From DATHVR01 sp035461175 (GTDB lineage: Bacteria; Actinomycetota; Acidimicrobiia; Spongiisociales; ZC4RG35), in NCBI GenBank assembly GCA_035461175.1, contig DATHVR010000155.1:1-28928 (forward strand): 28,928 nucleotides of DNA, read 5' to 3'. Every line of letters starts with the position of its first letter. Position 1 is the stretch's first letter. Positions 21,564 through 28,928 of this stretch are shown one piece after another. Below the pieces are notes generated by a model, which was given only the letters and a program-made list of their open reading frames with translations, had not been told where the DNA came from and searched no databases. A program made the translations under genes and the position numbers.

Positions 21564-22343
21564 ATGCCCGTCCACACCTTCGACCGCGACACCTCCCTGG
21601 AGCGCCTCGACGACACCACCTTCGGAGGATTCCTCGACCAGCGCTGGACCATCGGGGAGGTCCCCAACGGCGGTTTCGCCATGGGATTGATGCTGGCGGC
21701 CGTGCAGCAGGTATCGGAGCATCCGGACCCCCTGACCACCACCGCCCACTTCCTCAGCCCCACCTCGGTGGGCCCGATCCAGGTCCGCACCGAGGTCGCC
21801 AAGGCGGGTCGCAGCACCACGACGGTGGCCACCTCCCTCGTGCAGAACGATCGCGAGCGGATCCGAATGCTCACCACCATGACAGATTTGGCCTCGCGCC
21901 GGGGACCGTCCCAACGCTTCCTGCCTCCCGCCACTCTGGAGCCGCCCTTTGAAACCCGCCGCAACTCGTTCATGCAGAACTTCCCCGAGAACTTCGAGTT
22001 CCGGATCCCCGTGTCGGTGGCGGGGGGCGTGCTGGGCGAACCCAGCGGCGAACCGCACATGGGCGGGACCATCGCCTTCGCCGACGGCCGCCCTCCCGAC
22101 CTGAGAGCGATCCCGGTGATGGCCGACGGATTCGCTCCCGTCGCCTTCAACCTCGGCTATCAGGCCTGGACTCCCACCATCGAGATGACGGTCCACTTCT
22201 GGAACCACCCGGTGCCGGGGCCGGTCACGGTGTGGCTGACGACCGAGATCGTCGAAGGCGGGTTCCACGACGAGACCGCCGACCTATGGGATGCCGACGG
22301 GACGCTGATCGCCCGCAGCCGCCAGCTCGCCCTGATCCTGTGA
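21564..22343 (+). CDS. TesB-like (double hotdog) acyl-CoA thioesterase family protein
   Basis: 259 aa, fitting a double-hotdog acyl-CoA thioesterase. The first hotdog contains the block FGGFLDQRWTIGEVPNGGF followed by a hydrophobic helix (AMGLMLAAVQQ), the usual pattern with NGGF before the long helix. HFLSPTSVGPIQVRTEV is the matching strand pair. The second hotdog has EMTVHFWNHPVPGPVTVW and a C-terminal DADGTLIARSRQLA, a frequent ending in this family. It probably hydrolyses acyl-CoA of unknown chain type. The ATG at 21564 is chosen over one at 21516, which would overlap the serA promoter region and adds no conserved sequence. It runs divergently from serA and ends 3 bp from the convergent LLM gene. 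Confidence 0.82.
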   Translation: MPVHTFDRDTSLERLDDTTFGGFLDQRWTIGEVPNGGFAMGLMLAAVQQVSEHPDPLTTTAHFLSPTSVGPIQVRTEVAKAGRSTTTVATSLVQNDRERIRMLTTMTDLASRRGPSQRFLPPATLEPPFETRRNSFMQNFPENFEFRIPVSVAGGVLGEPSGEPHMGGTIAFADGRPPDLRAIPVMADGFAPVAFNLGYQAWTPTIEMTVHFWNHPVPGPVTVWLTTEIVEGGFHDETADLWDADGTLIARSRQLALIL

Positions 22344-22346
22344 GGA

Positions 22347-23327
22347 TCAGATCGCCCCGATCACCTCGCGCCCGAACAACTCGATCCCGGACCGGTCGTA
22401 GGCGGCGCCGGGAAAGCGCACGATCAGATAACTCATGCCCACCTCGGCATAAGGGCGGATCTGCTCGATGATCTTGTCCGGCGGTCCCGAGCGGCGCCGG
22501 GCCTCGGCCAGGAAGCGCTGCAGTCTCGCCTCGTCCTCCACCAGCGAGCTCATCCGTCCCTCCACCTCGTCCAACAGCTCGTGCGCCTCCGCCTCGGTCG
22601 AGGCACACACCAGCGACATGTTCATCGTGCGGGTGATGTCGTCGAAGTTGCGACCCACCTCGCGACAGTGGCCGGCCAGGACCTCGGACTTGTGGGCGAA
22701 GTTCTCGGGGCTGCCGGCGAAGTTGGTGTAGTCGGCATAGCGGGCCGCCACGTTCAGCGTCAGCTTCTCGCCGCCACCCGCCACCCAGTAGGGGATGTGG
22801 GGCTGCTGGAGCGGCTTGGGTCGGCACACCGCCCCGTCCAGCTCGTAGTACTCGCCGTCGAAATGGGCCTCGTCCTCGGTCCACATCCGGCGCATCACCT
22901 CGAGTGCCTCGCCCAGTTGTCCGATCCGCACCGACGGCTTGGGAAACGGATAGCCGTGCGCCCGGTACTCGCCCTCGAACCAGCCCGCCCCGATCCCCAT
23001 CTCCAGCCTGCCCCCCGAGATCACGTCGATGGAGGCGGCGACGTGGGCCAGGTAGGCGGGCGGCCGATAGGAGTTGCAGGTGCACATCTGACCCAGGCGC
23101 AACCGGTCGGTGGCCACCGCCAGCGCCGCCATCAGCGACCACGCCTCGTAGGTTGGCTCCTGGGTGACCTGGGGGACGGTGTGGAAATGGTCGTACACCC
23201 AGCCGGACTCGAAGCCGGACGATTCCAGGGTTTCGGCCACCCGGATCATCGTCGGCCATTGCTCTTCCACCTCGATTCCGACCAGGTCGAGGGTCCATCC
23301 CTGCGGTATGAAAGCTCCAAATCGCAT
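22347..23327 (-). CDS. LLM-class F420-dependent oxidoreductase
   Basis: 326-aa TIM-barrel of the bacterial luciferase-like superfamily that uses reduced or oxidised coenzyme F420. The start MRFGAFIPQG is typical. Later blocks are LESSGFESGWVYDHFH, the short HVAASIDVISGGRLEMGIGAGW (the conserved DxxSxGRxxxGxGxGW motif, about 98-119) and PHIPYWVAGGG. The substrate is unknown. It lies head-to-head with the F420 biosynthesis gene cofC, which supports F420 rather than FMN as cofactor. The GGAG touching the ATG is too close for a Shine-Dalgarno; a TATGGT 6 nt upstream suggests a leaderless message. Confidence 0.92.
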   Translation of the reverse strand: MRFGAFIPQGWTLDLVGIEVEEQWPTMIRVAETLESSGFESGWVYDHFHTVPQVTQEPTYEAWSLMAALAVATDRLRLGQMCTCNSYRPPAYLAHVAASIDVISGGRLEMGIGAGWFEGEYRAHGYPFPKPSVRIGQLGEALEVMRRMWTEDEAHFDGEYYELDGAVCRPKPLQQPHIPYWVAGGGEKLTLNVAARYADYTNFAGSPENFAHKSEVLAGHCREVGRNFDDITRTMNMSLVCASTEAEAHELLDEVEGRMSSLVEDEARLQRFLAEARRRSGPPDKIIEQIRPYAEVGMSYLIVRFPGAAYDRSGIELFGREVIGAI

Positions 23328-23333
23328 CTCCTG

Positions 23334-23349
23334 ACCATATCGTTACGCT
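23334..23349. promoter_or_regulatory. Back-to-back promoters of the F420 gene pair
   Basis: On the minus strand TATGGT (plus 23334-23339) lies 6 nt before the LLM ATG. On the plus strand TACGCT (23344-23349) lies 6 nt before the cofC GTG. The two boxes are 4 bp apart and the start codons only 28 bp apart, so each -35 region must lie in the other gene's coding sequence. Confidence 0.4.
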
Positions 23350-23355
23350 CCGCTC

Positions 23356-23952
23356 GTGTCCGTCCTCGCCGCCGTTCCCATCAAGCGCTTCTTCGTGGCG
23401 AAGCGGCGCCTGGCACCGATCCTCGACCGCGCGACCCGCTCGCGACTGGGACGCCAACTGGCCGCCCACACCCTGGCCACCATCGCCGGCGCCGGCCTCG
23501 AAGTGGTGGTGCTGGCCGCCGACATCGCCGTCGCCCGCTGGGCCTCGGGACAGGGTTTCGCCTCCCGCCTCGATTCGGGCGGGGGCCTCGACGCCGCCGC
23601 CGGCGCCCTGGTCGAGAGAGCGATCGCCCGGTCCCGGCCCTGGCTGGTGGTCCACGCCGACCTCCCCCTCCTCACCTCCGACGACGTCACCGCCGCCGTC
23701 TCCATCCTGGAGGCGGGTCACGCCCCCCTCGCCCCCACCGACGACGGCGGCACCTCCCTGATCGGGGGGTGGGGCGCCTTCGATTTCGCCTATGGCCCGG
23801 CCAGCTTCCACCGCCATCTCCGCCGGGCCACCGATCCCCTACCGTTGGTGCGGCTGGGTCTGGCCCTCGACCTCGACGATCCCGGCGACTATGTGGCCGC
23901 CCGCCACCACCCGCGCGGGCAGTGGCTGGACCGATACCCTGCCCGCGCGTGA
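23356..23952 (+). CDS. cofC: 2-phospho-L-lactate / phosphoenolpyruvate guanylyltransferase (F420 biosynthesis)
   Basis: 198 aa from a GTG start. CofC, called FbiD in mycobacteria, activates phosphoenolpyruvate or 2-phospholactate with GTP to give the guanylated precursor that FbiA joins to the deazaflavin Fo. Family blocks: AAVPIKRFFVAKRRLAP (5-21), a nucleotide-fold N terminus with the basic KRxxxAKxRL motif; VVHADLPLL (97-105) with the metal-binding Asp; a GG-rich loop DDGGTSLIG; and FAYGPASFHRHL. No other F420 genes (fbiA, fbiB, fbiC) are in the window. The next gene overlaps its stop (GTGA). It is divergent from an F420 oxidoreductase. Confidence 0.9.
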   Translation: MSVLAAVPIKRFFVAKRRLAPILDRATRSRLGRQLAAHTLATIAGAGLEVVVLAADIAVARWASGQGFASRLDSGGGLDAAAGALVERAIARSRPWLVVHADLPLLTSDDVTAAVSILEAGHAPLAPTDDGGTSLIGGWGAFDFAYGPASFHRHLRRATDPLPLVRLGLALDLDDPGDYVAARHHPRGQWLDRYPARA

Positions 23953-24713
23953 CCAACCTCTACGACGACGCCCGACCGACCGGGGACGAGGAGGCGACGT
24001 TCTCCCGCCTCCCCGTACCCGCTTCGGCGATGACGGTCGCCGCCCATCCCGACGACGCCGAATTCGGGGCGGGCGGTACCCTGGCCAGGTGGGCGGCGGT
24101 GGGATGCGAGGTGACGATCGTCGTCCTCACCGACGGCTCCAAGGGCACCTGGGACGAGTCCCTCACCACCGCCGAGTTGATCGACGCCCGCCAACGCGAG
24201 CAGGCCCGGGCCGCCGAGATCCTGGGCGTGGCCAGGGTCTTCCACCTCGAGCACGTCGACGGCGAACTGGTGAATTCGATGGCCCTGCGGGAGGAGATCT
24301 GCCGCTTGATCCGCACCGTCCGCCCCCAGGTCGTGCTCGGGCACGACCCCTGGCGCCGTTACATGCTCCATCCCGACCACCGGGCGGCGGGGTGGGGCCT
24401 GATCGACGGGGTGGTGGCGGCCCGGGACCACCTCTTCTTCCCCGATCAGGGCCTCGACAAGCACCGCCCCGAGGCGATGCTGCTGTGGCAGGCGGACGAG
24501 ACCGACCATTTCGAGGATATCTCGTCGACCTTCGACCAGAAGATCCGGGCGCTGTTGTGTCACTCATCGCAGACCACCACGACCATGGGCGACGCCAACC
24601 GTTCCGATGTGGCCCGGCGGGCGTTCCGGGAGCGAATGCAGCAACTCGCCGCCCGTCTGGGTGAGCCGGCCAACCTGCCCGCCGCCGAGGCCTTCAAGCT
24701 GATCCGACCCTGA
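23949..24713 (+). CDS. PIG-L/LmbE-family zinc deacetylase
   Basis: 254 aa from a GTG overlapping the cofC stop. Members remove N-acetyl groups from GlcNAc-type substrates, for example MshB in mycothiol synthesis or its bacillithiol counterpart. Zinc ligands are seen in AHPDDAE (32-38: His33, Asp36) and HPDHRAAG (141-148: His144). VVLTDGSKGTWD (58-69) and RQREQARAAEILG (81-93) are standard family blocks. A mycothiol role (MshB or the conjugate amidase Mca) is possible in an actinobacterium, but nothing nearby confirms it. Translation is coupled to cofC. A strong terminator follows 3 bp after its stop. Confidence 0.9.
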   Translation: MTNLYDDARPTGDEEATFSRLPVPASAMTVAAHPDDAEFGAGGTLARWAAVGCEVTIVVLTDGSKGTWDESLTTAELIDARQREQARAAEILGVARVFHLEHVDGELVNSMALREEICRLIRTVRPQVVLGHDPWRRYMLHPDHRAAGWGLIDGVVAARDHLFFPDQGLDKHRPEAMLLWQADETDHFEDISSTFDQKIRALLCHSSQTTTTMGDANRSDVARRAFRERMQQLAARLGEPANLPAAEAFKLIRP

Positions 24714-24716
24714 ACG

Positions 24717-24752
24717 CGAAAGGAGGGGCGCCGGCCGGCGCCCCTCCTTTCG
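24717..24752. terminator. Perfect 36-bp palindrome, bidirectional terminator
   Basis: Arms of 18 bp from cgaaaggaggggcgccgg (24717-24734) pair without a mismatch with 24735-24752. It lies between two convergent genes: the PIG-L deacetylase ending at 24713 and the sugar ABC ATPase ending at 24768. The AAAGG/CCTTT outer pairs give a short U-run (CCUUU) at the base of the stem on either transcript, so it can serve both directions. Confidence 0.85.
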
Positions 24753-24767
24753 GTTAGCCCGCGCTCA

Positions 24768-25970
24768 TCACCGAATGGTGGATCCGGTCTCCTTGTCGAA
24801 GAAGTGGATCTTCGACGTGTCGACCACCAGCCGGCAGGCGGAGTCGTTGTCGGGGGCGAGGTCGGGGTCGATCCGGGCGGTGAACTTCGAGACCGAACCG
24901 AGCGATTCGGCGTCGCCGCCCTGGTCCTCGAGAAGCTCCTTCAACTCGGGCGTGAGCACCGGAGGCGAGTCGAGCTCGAAATGCACGTAGGCCTCAGAGC
25001 CGAGCTGTTCGACCAGGTTGGCGTGGGCGTTGAGCTTGTGGGCGTCGGGAGCGTTGGGCTCGGCCGCTTCGATCTCGAATGCCTCCGGGCGCAGGCCAAG
25101 TACCCGTTCCGGGCCGGCGTAGCCGGCCAGGCCCTCGCGCGAGTTGACGATCTCGCGGTCGACCTGGAGCGACTCCCCGGCGAAGTGGAGCCACATGTCG
25201 CCGTTCTGCTCCTCGAGGTTGCCGTAGACGAAGTTCATCGCCGGGCTGCCGATGAAGCCGGCCACGAACAGGTTGGCCGGGTAGTCGTAGAGCCTGCGGG
25301 GGTTGTCGATCTGCTGGAGGTTCGACTCCTCGCCGGAGATCTTGCGCAGCACCGCCACCCGGTCGCCCATCGTCATGGCTTCGGTCTGGTCGTGGGTCAC
25401 GTAGAGGGTGGTAGTGCCCAGGCGCTCCTGGAGCAGTCCGATCTCGGAGCGCATCTGCACCCGCAGCTTGGCGTCGAGGTTGGAGAGCGGCTCGTCCATG
25501 AGGAAGGCGGCCGGCTCGCGCACGATGGCCCGCCCCATCGCCACCCGCTGCCGCTGACCGCCGGAGAGGGCGGCCGGGCGCCGGTCGAGGTAGTCGGAGA
25601 TCTCGAGGACCTTGGCCGCCTCCTGCACCCGGTTGTCGATCTCCGTGTCCGACATCTTCCGCAGCTTCAGGCCGAAGGCCATGTTGTCGTAGACGGTCAT
25701 ATGCGGATAGAGGGCGTAGTTCTGGAACACCATGGCGATGTCCCGATCCTTGGGCGGGACATCATTCACCACCCGGTCGCCGATCTTCAGCTTCCCGTCG
25801 GTCACCTCTTCGAGTCCGGCCACCATTCGCAGCAGGGTCGACTTACCGCATCCGGATGGACCCACCAGGACCACGAACTCGCCATCATTGATTTCAATGC
25901 TGACGTCGGAGATGGCCCTGGTCCCTCCCGGATAGACCTTGCCGACTTTTTCAAAGGCGATCGAAGCCAT
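24768..25970 (-). CDS. ugpC: Carbohydrate ABC transporter ATP-binding protein (MsiK/UgpC/MalK type)
   Basis: 400-aa ATPase of the CUT1 sugar-uptake family. Walker A GPSGCGKST (37-45), Q-loop VFQNYALYPHMTV (81-93), signature LSGGQRQRVAMGRA (135-148), Walker B FLMDEP (156-161) and switch His193 in YVTHDQTEAMT. The C-terminal 170 residues form the regulatory OB-fold domain typical of MalK/UgpC (GLRPEAFEI). There is no permease or sugar-binding gene nearby, so it probably serves several sugar transporters, like MsiK of Streptomyces; this is inference. The start at 25970 is supported by a GGAAGGAG 9 nt upstream. An earlier in-frame start would overlap the divergent SDR gene. Confidence 0.95.
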   Translation of the reverse strand: MASIAFEKVGKVYPGGTRAISDVSIEINDGEFVVLVGPSGCGKSTLLRMVAGLEEVTDGKLKIGDRVVNDVPPKDRDIAMVFQNYALYPHMTVYDNMAFGLKLRKMSDTEIDNRVQEAAKVLEISDYLDRRPAALSGGQRQRVAMGRAIVREPAAFLMDEPLSNLDAKLRVQMRSEIGLLQERLGTTTLYVTHDQTEAMTMGDRVAVLRKISGEESNLQQIDNPRRLYDYPANLFVAGFIGSPAMNFVYGNLEEQNGDMWLHFAGESLQVDREIVNSREGLAGYAGPERVLGLRPEAFEIEAAEPNAPDAHKLNAHANLVEQLGSEAYVHFELDSPPVLTPELKELLEDQGGDAESLGSVSKFTARIDPDLAPDNDSACRLVVDTSKIHFFDKETGSTIR

Positions 25971-26002
25971 GTGTTGGGTCTCCTTCCGCGACCGTCCGAC
26001 TG

Positions 26003-26012
26003 AACCTAGCAT
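26003..26012. promoter_or_regulatory. Overlapping divergent -10 boxes between ugpC and the SDR gene
   Basis: The plus strand reads aacctagcat. TAGCAT (26007-26012) points towards the SDR gene and TAGGTT on the minus strand (26008-26003) towards ugpC; they share the central TA. Both genes would have leaders of roughly 25-50 nt holding good Shine-Dalgarno sites. Same geometry as at 13575-13584. Confidence 0.35.
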
Positions 26013-26067
26013 GTGAGGCGGTTTCATGATCGGGCAAAGGGCTGCGATCCGCACAGGAGGACTGGGA

Positions 26068-26775
26068 ATGGACGAAAGAATTGTGGTGATCACCGGAGGC
26101 ACCGGAGGCCTCGGTACCGCCCTCGTCCGGCACCTGGTCGACCAGGACGTGCGACTGGCGATCACCTACATCCAGCCCGACGAGGCGGCCGCCTTCGAGG
26201 ATGCCTTCGATTTCGACGAGGACCGCCTCCTGCTGCGGCGGGTGGACGCCACCAACCCAGAGGCCATCACCTCCTTCATCAAGGAAGCGGTCGACCGCTG
26301 GGGGGCGATCCACCAACTCTGCTCGCTGGTGGGAGGATGGGCGGGGGGACGCGACGTCGAAGAGACCGACGACGTCCGCTTCGAGCGCATGCTCGATCTC
26401 AACCTCCGCTCCGCCTTCTACGCCACCCGCGCCGCCGTCCCCTATCTCCGCCAGGCCGAGTGGGGCCGGGTTCTCCTCATCGGCAGCCGCGCCGTGGAAG
26501 AAGCGCCACCGGGACAGGCCGCCTTCAACATCTCCAAGGCGGGCGTGGTGGCGCTGGGCAAGACGCTGGCCCAGGAACTGGAGGGCTCCGGGGTGACGGC
26601 CAACATCCTGATGCCCTCGGTCATCGACACCCCCGCCACCCGGGCCGCACTTCCCTACGCCGACTATGTCCACTGGCCCACCCCCGACGAGATCGCCGCC
26701 GTGGCCGCTTTCATCCTCTCCGAGTCGTCCTCGGTCATGAACGGGGCCCTGGTGCGCGTCTACGGTCGGGCCTGA
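26068..26775 (+). CDS. Short-chain dehydrogenase/reductase with Phe in place of the catalytic Tyr
   Basis: 235-aa SDR-fold protein. The NAD(P) site TGGTGGLG is at 9-16. The region of the NNAG motif reads LVGGWAGG (87-94), very like the AGGWAGG of quinoid dihydropteridine reductases. The catalytic Ser position is Ser140 (LLIGSRA), but the YxxxK motif reads FNISK (153-157), so the catalytic Tyr is Phe while the Lys remains. It may be inactive, use another proton donor or have become a binding protein. Start chosen at 26068 because aggagg lies 7 nt upstream (26055-26060); an ATG at 26026 has no such site. It stands alone, divergent from ugpC and followed by secDF. Confidence 0.9.
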   Translation: MDERIVVITGGTGGLGTALVRHLVDQDVRLAITYIQPDEAAAFEDAFDFDEDRLLLRRVDATNPEAITSFIKEAVDRWGAIHQLCSLVGGWAGGRDVEETDDVRFERMLDLNLRSAFYATRAAVPYLRQAEWGRVLLIGSRAVEEAPPGQAAFNISKAGVVALGKTLAQELEGSGVTANILMPSVIDTPATRAALPYADYVHWPTPDEIAAVAAFILSESSSVMNGALVRVYGRA

Positions 26776-26798
26776 CCTTTGACCGCCGAGCAGATTTC

Positions 26799-26814
26799 GG
26801 GGAGCGGGCTCCCC
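26799..26814 (+). terminator. Weak hairpin between the SDR gene and secDF
   Basis: ggggag (26799-26804) pairs with ctcccc (26809-26814) over a 4-nt loop. It lies 24 bp past the SDR stop and 41 bp before the secDF start. No T-run follows, so its role as a terminator is doubtful. Confidence 0.25.
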
Positions 26815-26854
26815 CGCTGGTAACTTGGCGCCCGCCCCGGATCGAGGTTCCAAC

Positions 26855-28928
26855 TTGTTGAAAGTATCCCGGTGGCGGCTGTTCTTCACCATTGCGGCCA
26901 CCGCTGCTGCCGTCTATGCCGTCCTCACCATCCCGATTCAGCTCGGCCTGGATCTGCGCGGCGGCACCCAGATCGTGCTCGAGGCCCAGGACACCGCCGA
27001 CGTGGAGGTCACCGAGGAGGTCACCACCCGCACCCTCGAGGTCCTGCGCCGCCGTGTCGACGCCTTCGGCGTGGCCGAGCCCACCCTCCAGCTGTCGGGC
27101 GACCGCCGCATCATCATCGAGTTGCCGGGCGTCACCGACCCGGCCGAGGCGCTCGAGGTAATCGGCCGCACCGCCCAGCTCACCTTCCATCCCGTCCTCG
27201 ACGCCTTTCCGGCCGGCAACGCCCCCGACGACGCCGGCGGTCTCGTGATCCCCGGGGATCCGGGCGAGGACCTGCTGTTGGGGCAGGCGGCGGTGTCCGG
27301 GGACCAGGTCAACACCGCCTCGGGCATCTTCGATCCCCAGGGCAGCGCCCAATGGGTGGTCTCGATCGAGTTCCGCGGGGACGGGGCCGACGCCTGGGCC
27401 GACATGACCGCCGAGGCCGCCTGTTCTCCCGCCTTCTCCCCGCAGCGTCGGGTGGCGATCGTGCTCGACAACGCCGTCATCTCCTCCCCCGGAGTGGCCA
27501 CCACCGTCGCCTGCGGGGTCGGCATCACCGGCGGGGGCACCATCATCACCGGTAACTTCACCGAGGAGGAAGCCACCGACCTCGCCCTGCTGATCCGCGC
27601 CGGCGCCCTCCCGGTCCCGGTCGAGGTTATCGAACAGGGCACGATCGGTCCCTCGCTGGGAGAGACCGCCATCGAGGCCTCGATCGAGGCGGCCATCGTC
27701 GGTGCCGGCCTCACCATCCTCTACATGATCGGCTTCTACCGCCTGATGGGCGTGGCCGCCGCCATCTCGCTCGGCGTGTACGGCTTGCTCTCGTTCGCGG
27801 TGCTGGCGGCGCTGGGTGCCACCCTCACCCTGCCCGGCATCGCCGGCTTCGTGCTCGCCATCGGCATGGCGGTCGACGCCAACGTGCTCGTCTACGAACG
27901 CGCCAAGGAGGAACACGACGCCGGCGCTTCCGTGTCCGGGGCGGTCAGGGCCGGATTCGAGCGCGCCCTCAGCGCCATCGCCGACGCCAACATCACCACG
28001 CTGCTCGCCGCCATCCTCCTGTTCTTCTTCGCCTCGGGAGCCGTGCGCGGCTTCGGCGTCACTCTCTCGATCGGTGTCGTCGTCTCCATGTTCTCGGCCC
28101 TGGTCGTGACCCGGGTGCTCCTGGAGATCCTCACCAAGTGGTCCGGCCTCGACAACCGACCCGGTCTGATGGGAATGACCACCGGCCGTCGCTTCCAGCA
28201 CTGGCTCACCTCGGGACGTTTCGACCTCTTCCGCCGTCCCCGCATGTGGCTGATCGTCTCCGCCGTGGTCGTGGCGGTGGCCCTGGCCGGCCTGGTCGTG
28301 CGCGGCCCCAGCTTCGGGCTCGAATTCCTGGGTGGCCGCCTGGTCGAATACACACCGGCGCAGTCGGTCGATCTCGACGAGCTACGGGCCGACCTGGCCG
28401 ACGCCGGTTTCCCCCGGGCCCTGATCCAGGAGTCGGGCCAGGGCACCGTCGTCATCCGCACCGAGCAGGTCACTCCCGAGGAGGCCGGCGCCATCGAGGG
28501 GGCGGTGGCCGAGCTGGGAGGAGAGTTGACACTGGTTCGGGATCAGTTCGTCGGTCCCACCTTGGGGGCCGAACTCCGCAACCGGGCCTTGATGGCGCTC
28601 GGTATCGCCCTGGTGGTCCAGCTCGCCTACCTGGCGTTCCGATTCCGCTGGACCACCGGCCTGGCGGCGGTGCTGTCGATGTTCCACGACGTCGCCATCC
28701 TGATCGGGATCTTCGCCTGGCTGGGCAAGACCTTCGACGGCGTCTTCCTGGCCTCACTCCTCACCGTGGTGGGCTACTCGGTCAACGACTCGGTGGTGAT
28801 CTTCGACCGAATCCGCGAGGAGATGGCCAAGAATCCCGACCACCCGGTCGCCCGGATCGCCAACCTCGCCTGCCTGCAGACTGTCCCCCGCACGATCAAC
28901 ACCGGCCTAGGTGCCATCTTCATCCTCG
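26855..28928 (+). CDS. secDF: Protein translocase subunit SecDF (fused SecD and SecF), 3' end outside window
   Basis: Membrane protein that uses the proton gradient to pull secreted proteins through SecYEG. One frame stays open from a TTG at 26855 (another TTG at 26858) to the window end, 691 codons. SecD part: N-terminal membrane helix, LGLDLRGGTQIVLEA (31-45), a short periplasmic P1 region, the ITG and VPVEVIEQGTIGPSLG blocks, then the membrane unit with AIGMAVDANVLVYERAKEE carrying the conserved Asp. SecF part: its own first helix after about residue 465, GLEFLGGRLVEY, FVGPTLGAEL, FHDVAILIGIF and YSVNDSVVIFDRIREEM. I checked the frame across the SecD/SecF junction (28082-28340) and found no stop. 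A gagg lies 7 nt before the TTG. No yajC or ruv genes are upstream. Confidence 0.93.
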   Translation, partial: MLKVSRWRLFFTIAATAAAVYAVLTIPIQLGLDLRGGTQIVLEAQDTADVEVTEEVTTRTLEVLRRRVDAFGVAEPTLQLSGDRRIIIELPGVTDPAEALEVIGRTAQLTFHPVLDAFPAGNAPDDAGGLVIPGDPGEDLLLGQAAVSGDQVNTASGIFDPQGSAQWVVSIEFRGDGADAWADMTAEAACSPAFSPQRRVAIVLDNAVISSPGVATTVACGVGITGGGTIITGNFTEEEATDLALLIRAGALPVPVEVIEQGTIGPSLGETAIEASIEAAIVGAGLTILYMIGFYRLMGVAAAISLGVYGLLSFAVLAALGATLTLPGIAGFVLAIGMAVDANVLVYERAKEEHDAGASVSGAVRAGFERALSAIADANITTLLAAILLFFFASGAVRGFGVTLSIGVVVSMFSALVVTRVLLEILTKWSGLDNRPGLMGMTTGRRFQHWLTSGRFDLFRRPRMWLIVSAVVVAVALAGLVVRGPSFGLEFLGGRLVEYTPAQSVDLDELRADLADAGFPRALIQESGQGTVVIRTEQVTPEEAGAIEGAVAELGGELTLVRDQFVGPTLGAELRNRALMALGIALVVQLAYLAFRFRWTTGLAAVLSMFHDVAILIGIFAWLGKTFDGVFLASLLTVVGYSVNDSVVIFDRIREEMAKNPDHPVARIANLACLQTVPRTINTGLGAIFIL

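Noticed and set aside
21497..22150. Upstream extension of the serA frame
   Set aside because: Opposite the thioesterase gene; similarity to PGDH starts at the ATG at 21496.
26735..28201. 488-codon minus-strand open frame
   Set aside because: Gly/His/Glu-rich antisense shadow of secDF, whose motifs on the plus strand are unmistakable.

Overview
The window is very GC-rich, densely coded chromosomal DNA from an actinobacterium (Actinomycetota). The main pointers are coenzyme F420 genes (an LLM-class F420 oxidoreductase beside the F420 biosynthesis gene cofC/fbiD), S-layer-homology (SLH) domains carrying paired cysteines of the type common in Acidimicrobiia, a MsiK-type orphan sugar ABC ATPase, many apparently leaderless genes, and the fumarylacetoacetase-like gene / gltX / tRNA-Glu neighbourhood. 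Class Acidimicrobiia is my best guess. It is an inference from domain style, not a database result. No phage, IS element or CRISPR array was found.

Layout. 1-4391 (minus strand): fhs, a fumarylacetoacetate-hydrolase-family gene, gltX and tRNA-Glu(UUC). The fhs/FAH gap holds a heptanucleotide repeat array and three hairpins. 4478-6187 (plus): an unusual flavoprotein joining a cysteine-less disulfide-reductase-like half to a ferredoxin-NADP reductase half. 6189-9597 (minus): an operon of a GcvT-like folate protein, a PYROXD2/CrtI-like flavoenzyme and a TetR regulator, with a nearly perfect 48-bp palindrome upstream. 9710-13549 (minus): an S9 peptidase, ilvE, a hypothetical protein and a PaaI-like thioesterase. 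13592-14047 (plus): pgpA.

14086-19934 (plus) is the most interesting part. A cobalamin riboswitch precedes five tightly linked genes. The first encodes a secreted alpha/alpha-barrel (terpene-cyclase-like) protein with two SLH wall anchors. The second encodes a secreted protein with a small beta domain, a long Thr/Pro stalk and a C-terminal membrane anchor. Then come EcfT, a fused double-ATPase EcfA and EcfS. The two surface proteins resemble the alpha and beta domains of animal intrinsic factor/transcobalamin, here on separate polypeptides, and feed an ECF importer. I propose a cell-surface B12 capture and import system for a Gram-positive envelope.

19919-28928: serA (minus, overlapping the end of ecfS), a TesB-like thioesterase, a divergent F420 pair (LLM oxidoreductase and cofC) with a PIG-L deacetylase behind cofC, a strong bidirectional terminator, the sugar ABC ATPase, an SDR whose catalytic Tyr is Phe, and a fused secDF gene that runs off the right end. 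A recurring feature is a -10-like hexamer 6-8 nt upstream of start codons that lack a usable Shine-Dalgarno, suggesting leaderless transcription for many of the first genes of operons.
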